From an uncultured Shimia sp. (GTDB lineage: Bacteria; Pseudomonadota; Alphaproteobacteria; Rhodobacterales; Rhodobacteraceae), in assembly GCF_947493595.1 (NCBI RefSeq), contig NZ_CANLRL010000003.1, positions 124,001-188,000 on the forward strand: a stretch of 64,000 nt of DNA. Reading direction: 5' to 3'. A program made the position numbers and the translations under genes. The stretch's first letter is position 1. Each line of letters begins with the position of its first letter. Under the pieces are notes generated by a model. That model saw only the letters and a program-made list of their open reading frames with translations, was not told the DNA's origin and ran no database searches. Below are positions 8,525-16,682 of the stretch, one piece after another.

Positions 8525-9300
8525 GCCGGAGCCAGAGCCGCACAAATCTGATCTTTGAGCGCCTGTGGCGCTGCAATCACCCCGGCCAGACGTGGGTCAG
8601 GGTTGTTGAACCGCAGCGGCGCGCCGTGGCGGTCTGCCGTTGCGGCCCCTGCTTCGCGAATAATCAGATCACCAGCGGCCACATCCCACTCCCATGTCGG
8701 ACGCAACGTGACCATGGCATCAAACCGTCCTTCGGCCACCAATGCTGTGCGATAGGCCAATGACGGGCGGTAGCCGCGGTCAAACGTCGGTGGTGTGCCC
8801 TGCCAATGGGACGCATCCATCACCGGGCGGGCGACCAGCACTTTCGCGCCCGTCATGTCTTCCCGTGTGCCGGAAGCAATCGAAGCACCGTTCAAAAACG
8901 CGCCTTGCCCCTGCGCTGCGCTGTAGAGCTTGTCTCGGCGCGGCAGAAACACCACCGCTGCGGTCACAACCCCACGCTCCGCAATGGCCAGCGCATGTGC
9001 CCAAGTGTCGGAGCCTTCAATAAAGCTGCGCGTGCCATCGATCGGATCAATGATGAAGGTCTTCTCCGCATGCACCCGGTCGCCTTCATCCAGCGATTCT
9101 TCGCTGAGCCAGCCATAGTCCGGGCGCGCCGAGCGGAGCGTATCTTCCAGCATCTCATTGACGGCAAGGTCGGCTTCCGTAACCGGCCCTGCGCCCTCGG
9201 GTTTGTGCCAAGCTTTGGCATCCGGCCCATTGTAGCGCGTGGCGATGTCGCCCGCCCGTTGCGCCGCCGCAATCAGCAGATCAAGATCAGTTTCCGGCAA
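8509..9300 (-). CDS. Inositol-monophosphatase-family phosphatase (CysQ/SuhB-like)
   Basis: 263 aa. Mg2+-dependent phosphatase fold. The metal sites are visible as LSEES (about 72-76), DPIDGTRSF (about 93-101) and EWDVAAGDLIIREAGA near residue 208. The family includes inositol-1-phosphatase, histidinol phosphatase and 3'(2'),5'-bisphosphate nucleotidase; the sequence alone does not decide, though 3'(2'),5'-bisphosphate nucleotidase or histidinol-phosphatase types are common in this neighbourhood. The start is TTG 9300, 14 bases inside pmbA, so the genes are translationally coupled. The 3' end overlaps the convergent amidotransferase gene by 16 bases. Confidence 0.87.
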   Translation of the reverse strand: MPETDLDLLIAAAQRAGDIATRYNGPDAKAWHKPEGAGPVTEADLAVNEMLEDTLRSARPDYGWLSEESLDEGDRVHAEKTFIIDPIDGTRSFIEGSDTWAHALAIAERGVVTAAVVFLPRRDKLYSAAQGQGAFLNGASIASGTREDMTGAKVLVARPVMDASHWQGTPPTFDRGYRPSLAYRTALVAEGRFDAMVTLRPTWEWDVAAGDLIIREAGAATADRHGAPLRFNNPDPRLAGVIAAPQALKDQICAALAPAHAAR

Positions 9301-10633
9301 GAGTCATCCCCGGGATCAACAGCGATGGCACAACGCGGGAAAGGTAGGTCCGCGCATCATTGGCGGGCACAATCGACATCATCATGTCATGCAGGTTGCC
9401 CGCGATGGTGCATTCGTTCACCGGATAGGCAATCTCGCCATTCTCAATCCAGAACCCTGCCGCGCCACGGGAGTAATCGCCTGTGGTCGGGCTGATGGTA
9501 GAGCCAATCATTGAGGTGACCAAAAGCCCGGTGCCCATGTCCTTGAGCAGCTCGGCGCGACTCTTTTCCCCTTGCGTCAGCGACACATTCCAACTGCTTG
9601 GCGAGGGCGGCGAAGAGATCCCGCGTGCGGCATTCCCAGTGGAGGCCATGCCCAGCTTGCGGGCGGTTGCCAAATCCAATGTCCAGCCGGTCAACACACC
9701 ATTGTCGATAATCGCGCGTCGCGTGGTGGGCAGGCCTTCCGCATCAAACGGACGGGACCCAGACACCCGTGCCCGCTTTGGATCTTCGATCAGCGACAGC
9801 CCATCCGGAAGCACCTGTTGACCTAGCTTGTCCCGCAGCCAGGACGAGCCCCGCGCCACCATGCCACCGTTGGCGGCTGCCAGCACATGACCAATCAGCG
9901 ACGACGAAATCCGCTCATCAAACAACACTGGGAAGCTGCCGGTCTCCGGCTTACGCGCATTCAGACGCTCCACCGCACGTTGACCAGCGGAGGTGCCAAT
10001 CTCGGCAGCGTCGCGCAGGTCACTCTGAAAAATCCGAGAGTCGCCGTCATAGTCACGCTCCATTGCGTCACCTTCGCCGGCAATCGCGGTGGCGTAGATA
10101 CCGCGGCTGCTGCGGGCATATCCAGCGGCAAACCCATTGCTGGCTGCCAAAAACACTTCGCTGCTGCTGTATCCACCGGTGGCCGATTGCACTTGGCTCA
10201 CACCATCTACAGCTTTGGCGGCCGCTTCGGCGATCATCGCGTCTTCTTGCAAGCTGGCTGCGGCAGGTTCTTCGGTTGGGTCATTCAGCTCAAGCGCTGC
10301 AATATCCAAATCCTGCGCCAACTGGTCTTCACCCGCCAAGCCAACATAGGGATCTTCCGGCGCTTCTTTGGCCATTGCTACAGCACGTTCCGCCATTACC
10401 GCGATGCTTTCCGCGCGGGTATCGGAGATCGATACATTGGCTTGCCGTTGACCAATCAGAACCCGCAGCCCAAGGTCCACACCTTCAGAGCGCTCCGCCT
10501 GTTCCAACTTGCCTTCACGTACATCAATCGACACCGAGGTGCCGCGCATCACCATCGCATCTGCCGCCTCGGCGCCAGCCACCTTGGCCGCGTCCAACAT
10601 GATCTCTGCAAGCTGCTCAAGAGTCTGCGCCAT
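9287..10633 (-). CDS. pmbA: PmbA/TldE-type component of the TldD/TldE metalloprotease
   Basis: 448 aa. PmbA (TldE) is the non-catalytic partner of TldD in an intracellular protease that processes peptides such as microcins and antitoxins. The N-terminal half has IDVREGKLEQAERSEGVDLGLRVLIG; the C-terminal half has the family signatures FDAEGLPT and ...NVSLTQGEKSRAELLKDMGTGLLVTSMIGSTISPTTGDYSRGAAGFWIENGEI. There is no HExxxH zinc motif, which is right for PmbA and wrong for TldD. ATG 10633 has GAGG upstream. No tldD is in the window. Confidence 0.93.
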   Translation of the reverse strand: MAQTLEQLAEIMLDAAKVAGAEAADAMVMRGTSVSIDVREGKLEQAERSEGVDLGLRVLIGQRQANVSISDTRAESIAVMAERAVAMAKEAPEDPYVGLAGEDQLAQDLDIAALELNDPTEEPAAASLQEDAMIAEAAAKAVDGVSQVQSATGGYSSSEVFLAASNGFAAGYARSSRGIYATAIAGEGDAMERDYDGDSRIFQSDLRDAAEIGTSAGQRAVERLNARKPETGSFPVLFDERISSSLIGHVLAAANGGMVARGSSWLRDKLGQQVLPDGLSLIEDPKRARVSGSRPFDAEGLPTTRRAIIDNGVLTGWTLDLATARKLGMASTGNAARGISSPPSPSSWNVSLTQGEKSRAELLKDMGTGLLVTSMIGSTISPTTGDYSRGAAGFWIENGEIAYPVNECTIAGNLHDMMMSIVPANDARTYLSRVVPSLLIPGMTLAGN

Positions 10634-10701
10634 AAAATGCCTCGTGTTTGGTTTTGTGACAGGTAGTCGCCCAACGCCAAAGGCGCAAGTCTGCGGACAG
10701 G

Positions 10702-11463
10702 TTAGCGCCGCTGCAACACCTGGAATGCGGCGGAGGCCAACCAGCCAGCGGCAATGGCAATGGCCAGCGACATCAACCCATACATCAGCGGCTGATTGCG
10801 CGACATGTCAAATAGCCAACGCTCCAGCCCAACCTTGTTTACATTGATTACGGTTTCGTAATTGGAGATCACTTTGCCGCCACGTGTCAGGAAAATTCGC
10901 GTGGGATAGTCGCCCTCGGTCAGGTTGGCGGGCATTTTGATGGAGGTGCGGAACAAGGTCTGTTCATCCACCGATACCGTGTTTTCCAACACCTGATAGG
11001 CGCCCTCATCCGTGCGAATTCGGATCACCGCTTCGCTAAAGCTCTGCGCATCTTCAATACCCATTGGCGCGCCAACGGATCGGATCGCACGCGGGATCGA
11101 CACGCTGTGGCGTTGATCTTCCACGTTAGACATCGCTTGGTTGAAAGGCGCAGAGGTGGCGACGGCATAAAAACTTGGCGCCTGGTCGATCTCCACTGCG
11201 TCGGTGTTGACCCAAATGCCAAACTTGCGCTCCTTGCGGCGCACGGTCAGCGGGCCACTTGGACCGGACACAGCGATCACAACTTCCAATGGCGGGTCTT
11301 GCAGGATGGGACTTTCGCGTTTCACCGCGCCAAACAGTAAGATTTCAGAGCCGTCAAAGTCAGCGGTGATCGCCACTTGATCTTGGCTTAATCCCAACAC
11401 GACCTCTTCAGCCACAACTGGCATCGCAATCATCAGCAACAGAGACAGGAGCAGACGTTTCAT
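10702..11463 (-). CDS. TIGR02186 family membrane-anchored periplasmic protein
   Basis: 253 aa from ATG 11463, which has GGAGGG nine bases upstream. N-terminal signal peptide (MKRLLLSLLLMIAMPVVAEE), a periplasmic beta-rich domain beginning VVLGLSQDQVAITADFDG, and one C-terminal membrane helix (about 226-245) followed by a short Arg-rich tail, so the bulk faces the periplasm. The family is restricted to alphaproteobacteria and normally lies beside a TauE/SafE permease, as here with a 2-base gap. The function is unknown; a role with sulfite or organosulfonate-derived sulfite export is only suggested by the neighbour. Confidence 0.83.
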   Translation of the reverse strand: MKRLLLSLLLMIAMPVVAEEVVLGLSQDQVAITADFDGSEILLFGAVKRESPILQDPPLEVVIAVSGPSGPLTVRRKERKFGIWVNTDAVEIDQAPSFYAVATSAPFNQAMSNVEDQRHSVSIPRAIRSVGAPMGIEDAQSFSEAVIRIRTDEGAYQVLENTVSVDEQTLFRTSIKMPANLTEGDYPTRIFLTRGGKVISNYETVINVNKVGLERWLFDMSRNQPLMYGLMSLAIAIAAGWLASAAFQVLQRR

Positions 11464-11465
11464 GG

Positions 11466-12383
11466 TCAATGCCCTCCCGCTGCGCCAATGGAGAACAACT
11501 CACTTGGCTCCAACAACAGGTCCAGCGCCAGTTTGGCACAAACCAAAATCACCAAAAGTGCCAGCAAAATGCGCAGTTGCTCGGCCTTTAGGTAGGTCCC
11601 CAACCGTGTGCCAATCTGCGCGCCAATCACGCCACCAACTAGCAGCAGCACGGCCAGCGCGATGTCCACCGTGTAGTTGGTTGTTGCATGCAGCAATGTG
11701 GTGAAGCCGGTCACAAAGATAATCTGGAACAGCGAGGTGCCGACAACCACTTTGGTTGGCATGCCCAGCAGGTAGATCATCGCAGGCACCATGATGAAGC
11801 CGCCGCCAACCCCCATGATGGCCGAGAGGATACCCACCAGAACCCCCACCATCAGCGGTGGGATCACGGAGATATAAAGCCCCGAAACACGGAAGCGCAT
11901 TTTTAGGGGCAGGCCGTGAATCCAGTTGTGTTTTTTACGTGTGGGCGGTCCGGCGTTTTTGCGCGATTTGCGGATCGCATTCAGGCTCTCGACGAACATC
12001 AAAGAGCCAATCACACCCAAGAAAACCACGTAGCAAAGCCGCACCAACAGATCGACTTGGCCTTGCGATTTCAAATAGTTGAAGACCACAACCCCAAGCG
12101 CGGCCCCCACCAGACCACCGGTTAGAAGAACCGTGCCCATCCTGAGGTCCACGGTTTTACGCCTGAAATGCGCCAACACGCCGCTAAAAGAGGAGGCCAC
12201 AATCTGATTGGCTTCGGTGGCGACGGCCACGGCTGGCGGGATGCCGATGAAAAACAACAACGGCGTCATCAAAAAACCGCCGCCAACCCCAAACATGCCG
12301 GACAAGATCCCGACCATGCCGCCCAAACCGAGCAGCAAAAAGGCATTTACGGAGACTTCGGCGATGGGGAGGTAGATCTGCAT
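11466..12383 (-). CDS. TSUP (TauE/SafE) family sulfite/organosulfonate exporter
   Basis: 305 aa, about eight membrane helices in two repeats, each starting with a Gly-rich motif (MVGILSGMFGVGGGFLMTP near 23-41 and VGILSAIMGVGGGFIMVP near 188-205), the hallmark of TSUP. Carries small anions such as sulfite across the inner membrane in characterised relatives. ATG 12383 has no Shine-Dalgarno sequence, and a promoter places +1 at the ATG. Operon with the TIGR02186 gene downstream. Confidence 0.88.
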   Translation of the reverse strand: MQIYLPIAEVSVNAFLLLGLGGMVGILSGMFGVGGGFLMTPLLFFIGIPPAVAVATEANQIVASSFSGVLAHFRRKTVDLRMGTVLLTGGLVGAALGVVVFNYLKSQGQVDLLVRLCYVVFLGVIGSLMFVESLNAIRKSRKNAGPPTRKKHNWIHGLPLKMRFRVSGLYISVIPPLMVGVLVGILSAIMGVGGGFIMVPAMIYLLGMPTKVVVGTSLFQIIFVTGFTTLLHATTNYTVDIALAVLLLVGGVIGAQIGTRLGTYLKAEQLRILLALLVILVCAKLALDLLLEPSELFSIGAAGGH

Positions 12384-12388
12384 ATTTT

Positions 12389-12418
12389 TTGATAGCGCCA
12401 GACGGCACGCAAAAGCAA
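12389..12418 (-). promoter_or_regulatory. Putative promoter giving a leaderless TauE/SafE transcript
   Basis: Reading leftwards, TTGCTT (12418-12413), a 17-18 nt spacer and CTATCA/TATCAA (12395-12389) predict +1 at 12382-12383, on the start codon. This would explain the missing ribosome binding site. The match to the -10 consensus is moderate. Confidence 0.4.
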
Positions 12419-12514
12419 CCTGTCTGGATGGCTAAATCACTGACAGGCCAGATCAATGCCTCCAAACTGGACTTATTCAGGTCTGGGTTGTGGAAGTAAG
12501 GGGCTGCCAAAAGA

Positions 12515-12546
12515 AAACCCCGCCAACATCACTGCCGGCGGGGTTT
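12515..12546 (-). terminator. Rho-independent terminator of the BMP-type ABC operon
   Basis: AAACCCCGCC pairs with GGCGGGGTTT around a 12-nt loop; on the minus strand the stem is followed by TTTTCTTTT. It lies 21 bases after the stop of the last permease gene. The rest of the gap to the TauE/SafE gene (12384-12514) holds only that gene's promoter. Confidence 0.9.
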
Positions 12547-12567
12547 TGGTTTCACGTCGGAAGCGAC

Positions 12568-13578
12568 TTAGCGTTCCTTGATATAGGGTTCCGCGCTGGC
12601 TTTTGGCGGGATCGCTTTGCCGACAAAACCCGCGAGGATCACCACGGTCAGAATGTAAGGCAGGGCGCCCAACAGCTGGACCTGAACCTTCAGACCAGAC
12701 ACGTTCTCAATGATGTCAGGACGCAGTTCCAATGCTTGGAACAGCCCAAACAACAAGCATGCCCACAGCGCATAGACCGGACGCCACTTGGCAAAGATCA
12801 ATGCGGCCAGCGCGATAAATCCACGCCCAGCGGTCATGTCTTTCACAAAGCCTGCCTGCAGCGCGGAGGACAGGTAAGCGCCCGCAACACCACACAACAC
12901 GCCACAGATCAGCACCGCCGCATAGCGCAGCCAGACAACGGACACACCTGCGGTATCCACCGCTGCGGGGTTTTCCCCCACCGCGCGCAGGCGCAGACCA
13001 AAGCGGGTGCGGAACAACAGCCACCATGTGAATGGCACGGTCAGCAGCGCCAGATACACCAGAGAGGAATGGCCAGAGATCAGCTCGGAATAGAATTGTT
13101 GCAACGGACCCGCCTCAGCAATCAGCTGGCTCAGAGGCCTGTCAGCTGCGGCTGCATCTGAGGGGCCAATCGCAAATGGCAGTTCAATTGGGTTGAAACG
13201 CGCGTCCCCTTCCAGTGGTGGCGTACGGCCACCTTGACGGAACCAGCTTTGCGCCACCAACACGGTCATACCTGCCGCGAGGAAGTTGATCGCGACACCG
13301 GAGATCAGCTGGTTGCCGCGGAAGGTCACCGACGCCAATCCGTGGATCACGGCCAAGGCAACAGAGGCGCCCACACCGGCGAGCAAGCCAACCCAGGCAT
13401 TGCCCGAGTAGAAGGCCACGGCGGCCGAGAAAAACGCCGCTGCCAGCATTTTGCCCTCAAGGCCAATGTCGACCACACCGGAGCGTTCGGAATAGAGGCC
13501 AGCCAGACAGGCCAGAAGGAGTGGGGTTGCCAGACGCACGGATGTGTCCAGCACTTGAAGTAGTGTCAGAAAGTCCAT
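12568..13578 (-). CDS. ABC transporter permease, BMP/nucleoside type (second permease)
   Basis: 336 aa, eight to ten hydrophobic segments. Belongs to the BPD_transp_2 family close to B. subtilis NupQ/YufQ: GLYSERSGVVDIGLEGKML near residue 28 and ...TAGVSVVWLRYAAVLICGVLCGVAGAYLS near 218 are typical. The start shares one base with the preceding gene's stop (TGATG). With the first permease it forms the membrane channel of the importer encoded at 12568-17672. Substrates of relatives are purine or pyrimidine nucleosides and deoxynucleosides; not provable here. Confidence 0.92.
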   Translation of the reverse strand: MDFLTLLQVLDTSVRLATPLLLACLAGLYSERSGVVDIGLEGKMLAAAFFSAAVAFYSGNAWVGLLAGVGASVALAVIHGLASVTFRGNQLISGVAINFLAAGMTVLVAQSWFRQGGRTPPLEGDARFNPIELPFAIGPSDAAAADRPLSQLIAEAGPLQQFYSELISGHSSLVYLALLTVPFTWWLLFRTRFGLRLRAVGENPAAVDTAGVSVVWLRYAAVLICGVLCGVAGAYLSSALQAGFVKDMTAGRGFIALAALIFAKWRPVYALWACLLFGLFQALELRPDIIENVSGLKVQVQLLGALPYILTVVILAGFVGKAIPPKASAEPYIKER

Positions 13579-14672
13579 CAGGCGTTCCTCCGGCGCATCG
13601 CAATGAAGAGTTTTTCAAGCGGCTCGCGCACCATATTGTCCAATGCCCCGGTGAACAGGATCACCAGTGCCTGAATAACCACGATCAGCTCGCGAGGAAT
13701 ACTGGTCCACAGCGCCAATTCTGCACCCCCCTGATAAAGGAAGCCAAACAGGATCGCCGCCAGCAACACGCCAAACGGGTGGTTGCGGCCCATCAGCGCC
13801 ACGGCGATGCCGATAAAGCCCGCGCCTTCGGTGCTGTTCAGGATCAGGCGTTCGCTCTCGCCCATGGTAGTGTTGACCGACATCATGCCCGCCAGCGCCC
13901 CGGAGATCAGCATGGCAATCACGGTGATGCGCACCGGGCTGATGCCCGCATAAAGCGCACCGGATTCGGAATGCCCAAAGGCCCGGATCTGATAGCCAAG
14001 CTTGGTGCGCCACATCAGCAGCCAAACAAACACACTGGCCGCCAGTGCGAGGAAGAAGGTCACGTTGGCTGGTGCGCCACGGAACATCTTGTTGCCCTCA
14101 GTGGAGAACATGTCCTGGAACGACGGCAGATGCGTTGCATCCGGGAACTTCGCGGAGGCTGGGTCCATTGCGCCAACGGGGCGCAGCAGTTCCACCAACA
14201 CATAGTTCAAAATCGCCGCGGCGATGAAGTTGAACATGATGGTGGTGATCACGATGTGGCTGCCGCGTTTGGCCTGCAGATACGCCGGGATCAAAGCCCA
14301 AAGCGCGCCGAACAGGGCCGCGCCAACAGAGGCGCCCAAAATGGCGAGCGACCAATGGGGCCAAGGCACGTAAAGACAGCACAGGGCCACGCCCAGACCA
14401 CCCAACATCGCCTGACCTTCGCCACCAATGTTGAAAAGACGTGCGTGGAAAGCGACCGAGACTGCAAGACCGGTGAAGATGAAGTTGGTGGCGTAATAAA
14501 GCGTGTAGCCCCAACCGGACGACCGCATCAGCGCGCCGTCAACCATCAGTTTCAGTGCTTCAATTGGATTTTCGCCAATCGCCAAAATCACAAGTGCAGA
14601 GAAAAACGCCGCCAAGAGCAGCGAAATCAAGGGGATCAGGACGATGTCGGCCCATTTAGGCATCTTATCCAT
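13578..14672 (-). CDS. ABC transporter permease, BMP/nucleoside type (first permease)
   Basis: 364 aa from ATG 14672, chosen because AGGAGG lies nine bases upstream; an in-frame extension of 15 residues inside the ATPase gene lacks this. About ten membrane helices; RLFNIGGEGQAMLGG (near 88-102) is the NupP/YufP-type signature, and GIAVALMGRNHPFGVLLAAILFG lies near the C terminus. Overlaps the end of the ATPase gene by eight bases and the next permease by one, so translation of the whole membrane complex is coupled. Confidence 0.92.
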   Translation of the reverse strand: MDKMPKWADIVLIPLISLLLAAFFSALVILAIGENPIEALKLMVDGALMRSSGWGYTLYYATNFIFTGLAVSVAFHARLFNIGGEGQAMLGGLGVALCCLYVPWPHWSLAILGASVGAALFGALWALIPAYLQAKRGSHIVITTIMFNFIAAAILNYVLVELLRPVGAMDPASAKFPDATHLPSFQDMFSTEGNKMFRGAPANVTFFLALAASVFVWLLMWRTKLGYQIRAFGHSESGALYAGISPVRITVIAMLISGALAGMMSVNTTMGESERLILNSTEGAGFIGIAVALMGRNHPFGVLLAAILFGFLYQGGAELALWTSIPRELIVVIQALVILFTGALDNMVREPLEKLFIAMRRRNA

Positions 14673-16251
14673 CGGCGGGAACCTCCTGTGTGGAGTTGTC
14701 GTTGCCGCCGTTGCCATTGGCCACAGCGGAGGTGTCGGTGATCCCGGCCATCAACAGGCCCAGCTCTTTTTCGTTGGTCTGTGCGGCGTCGCGTTCGCCG
14801 GTGATATGGCCGTCAAACATCACAACCACCCGGTCCGCCAAAGACAGGATTTCCTCCAATTCCACGGACACAAGCAAAATCGCTTTGCCCTGATCGCGCA
14901 GGTTCACAACCTGCTGGTGGATGAATTCAATCGCGCCAATATCCACGCCGCGTGTCGGTTGCCCGATCAACAGCAGGTCCGGGTTGCGTTCGATTTCCCG
15001 TGCCAGAACAATCTTCTGCTGGTTTCCGCCAGAGAAGTTTTTCGCAGCCAGTTTGGGATCCGGGGGGCGCACATCAAAGCGCTGCATCTTGGCCTCAGCC
15101 TCGGTGTAGATGCCTTTGTTGTCCATCAGCAGGCCGTTCTGGATTTCCGGCGAATGGTGATAGCCAAACACCGTGTTCTCCCAGGCGGCAAACTCCATGA
15201 TCAGACCTTCACGCTGCCGGTCTTCCGGCACGTGGCTGATGCCTGCGGCACGGCGCGCTTGCCCGTCTGCGCCATGGCCGCTCAGCGGAATGGCTTCGCC
15301 GTTCATGGTAATGGTGCCGGTGCCATCAGCAAAACCGCCAAGCACTTCGAGCAGTTCGGACTGGCCGTTGCCTGCCACACCCGCGATGCCAACAATCTCG
15401 CCGGCGCGCACGGTGAGGTCGATACCTTTCACACGTTCTACGCCAGCCTCATCCACAACCCGCAGGCCTTTGATGTCCAGCACAGTGGCTCCCGGCTCCG
15501 CAGGCTTTTTGTCGACGCGCAGCAGAACCTTGCGGCCCACCATCAGTTCCGCCAGATGTTCCGGCGAGGTCTCGGCGGTTTTCACCGTTGCGGTCATCTC
15601 ACCGCGGCGCATCACGGATACGGTGTCGGTGTATTCCATGATCTCCCGCAGCTTGTGCGTGATCAGGATGATGGTTTTGCCCTCTTCGCGCAGACGGTCC
15701 AGAATGCGGAACAGCTGATCTGCCTCCGCTGGGGTCAACACGCCGGTGGGCTCGTCCAGAATGAGGATTTCCGCCTTGCGATACAGCGCCTTGAGGATTT
15801 CCACCCGTTGCTGGTGCCCCACAGAGAGGTTCTCAATCACCTCATCCGGGTCCACGTTCAGCCCGTATTCCTCGGCCAGATGCTTAAGCTCCTTGCGGGC
15901 ATTGCCCAGAGAGCTGTTCAGCATCGCGCCTTCTTCGGCTCCCAGAATGATGTTCTCCAGCACGGTGAAGTTTTCCACCAGTTTGAAGTGCTGAAACACC
16001 ATGCCGATGCCTGCGCGGATCGCGGCTTGGCTGTCCGGTATTAAGGTTTTTTGCCCCTTGATGAAAATCTCCCCAGCGTCAGCTTTGTAAAAGCCATACA
16101 AGATCGACATTAGCGTGGATTTGCCCGCGCCGTTTTCGCCGATGATGCCGTGGATGGTGCCTGGTTGCACCGAAATCGAAATGTCCTTGTTTGCCTGGAC
16201 AGGGCCAAAGGCTTTGGAAATACCTTTGAGTTCAATGGCAGGCGCCGTCAT
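14665..16251 (-). CDS. ABC transporter ATP-binding protein with two ATPase domains (NupO/RbsA type)
   Basis: 528 aa, cytoplasmic. First domain: Walker A GENGAGKST near residue 38, signature LSVGHQQRVEIL and Walker B ILILDEPTGVL. Second domain: a degenerate Walker A (GVAGNGQSE), signature FSGGNQQKIVLA, and a Walker B in which LIGQPTRGVD replaces the usual Asp-Glu, as is normal in this family, so only one site is expected to be fully active. Starts inside the NTF2-like gene (ATGA overlap) and ends inside the first permease gene. Confidence 0.95.
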   Translation of the reverse strand: MTAPAIELKGISKAFGPVQANKDISISVQPGTIHGIIGENGAGKSTLMSILYGFYKADAGEIFIKGQKTLIPDSQAAIRAGIGMVFQHFKLVENFTVLENIILGAEEGAMLNSSLGNARKELKHLAEEYGLNVDPDEVIENLSVGHQQRVEILKALYRKAEILILDEPTGVLTPAEADQLFRILDRLREEGKTIILITHKLREIMEYTDTVSVMRRGEMTATVKTAETSPEHLAELMVGRKVLLRVDKKPAEPGATVLDIKGLRVVDEAGVERVKGIDLTVRAGEIVGIAGVAGNGQSELLEVLGGFADGTGTITMNGEAIPLSGHGADGQARRAAGISHVPEDRQREGLIMEFAAWENTVFGYHHSPEIQNGLLMDNKGIYTEAEAKMQRFDVRPPDPKLAAKNFSGGNQQKIVLAREIERNPDLLLIGQPTRGVDIGAIEFIHQQVVNLRDQGKAILLVSVELEEILSLADRVVVMFDGHITGERDAAQTNEKELGLLMAGITDTSAVANGNGGNDNSTQEVPADG

Positions 16252-16604
16252 TCAGGCTCTCCCAGTCCTGCGAAGCCAACCAGCCGCTGTGCGCGGCCTT
16301 CGGCATCTGGTTCGATGAAATACTGTCCAAGCTGCTCTTTTCCATCCGCCATGCGAAACGCAACGGTGGCGCGGTACACACCCGCTGTGTTGCTCAGGTT
16401 GACCACCGCAGCGGTCGCCCCGGGGGCATACTGAGTATACATCTCCACATAGCCAACCAGTGCGTCAAAATCGGATACCGGTTTCTCTGTGCGGGGATCA
16501 AGGTAGGAAAAGTCAGGAGAGACAGCCGCACGCAAAGCATTTTTGCGTGTGTTTGCGTCGGTCTCGCCCCATGCGGCGAAAAAGGATTCGATCGCGTGTG
16601 ACAT
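16248..16604 (-). CDS. NTF2-fold protein inside the ABC operon
   Basis: 118 aa, soluble. The N-terminal helix SHAIESFFAAWGETDANTRKNALRAAVSPDFSYLDP and the later VEMYTQYAPGATAAVVNLSN..VAFRMADGKEQLGQYFIEPD fit the SnoaL/NTF2-like fold, often a small-molecule pocket or an isomerase-like enzyme. It has an AGAGG ribosome binding site and is coupled to the ATPase gene by ATGA. It lies between the binding-protein gene and the ATPase gene, so it probably acts on the same substrate or is co-regulated with it; the function is unknown. Confidence 0.78.
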   Translation of the reverse strand: MSHAIESFFAAWGETDANTRKNALRAAVSPDFSYLDPRTEKPVSDFDALVGYVEMYTQYAPGATAAVVNLSNTAGVYRATVAFRMADGKEQLGQYFIEPDAEGRAQRLVGFAGLGEPE

Positions 16605-16625
16605 AAGGGACCTCTTTTAAGTGGA

Positions 16626-16652
16626 AGGGCCGCGCCGGCACGGCACGGCCCT
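16626..16652 (-). promoter_or_regulatory. Intercistronic stem-loop behind the binding-protein gene
   Basis: AGGGCCG pairs with CGGCCCT around a GC-rich loop between the binding-protein stop (16683) and the NTF2-like start (16604). There is no T run, so it is more likely a partial terminator or a 3'-end protector that leaves the binding-protein mRNA more abundant than the rest of the operon, as is usual in ABC systems. Confidence 0.5.
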
Positions 16653-16682
16653 GTCTCTAGCTCCGGGGCGACCCAGGTGTGC

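Noticed and set aside
12440-12500. Possible iron-sulfur or redox regulator box in front of the TauE/SafE gene
   Set aside because: Imperfect repeats only, no match to a consensus that I could defend.
14644-16044. Long open frame antisense to the ABC ATPase gene
   Set aside because: It mirrors the conserved ATPase gene on the other strand, has no ribosome binding site of note, and its protein shows no family motif; GC-rich coding strands give such frames.
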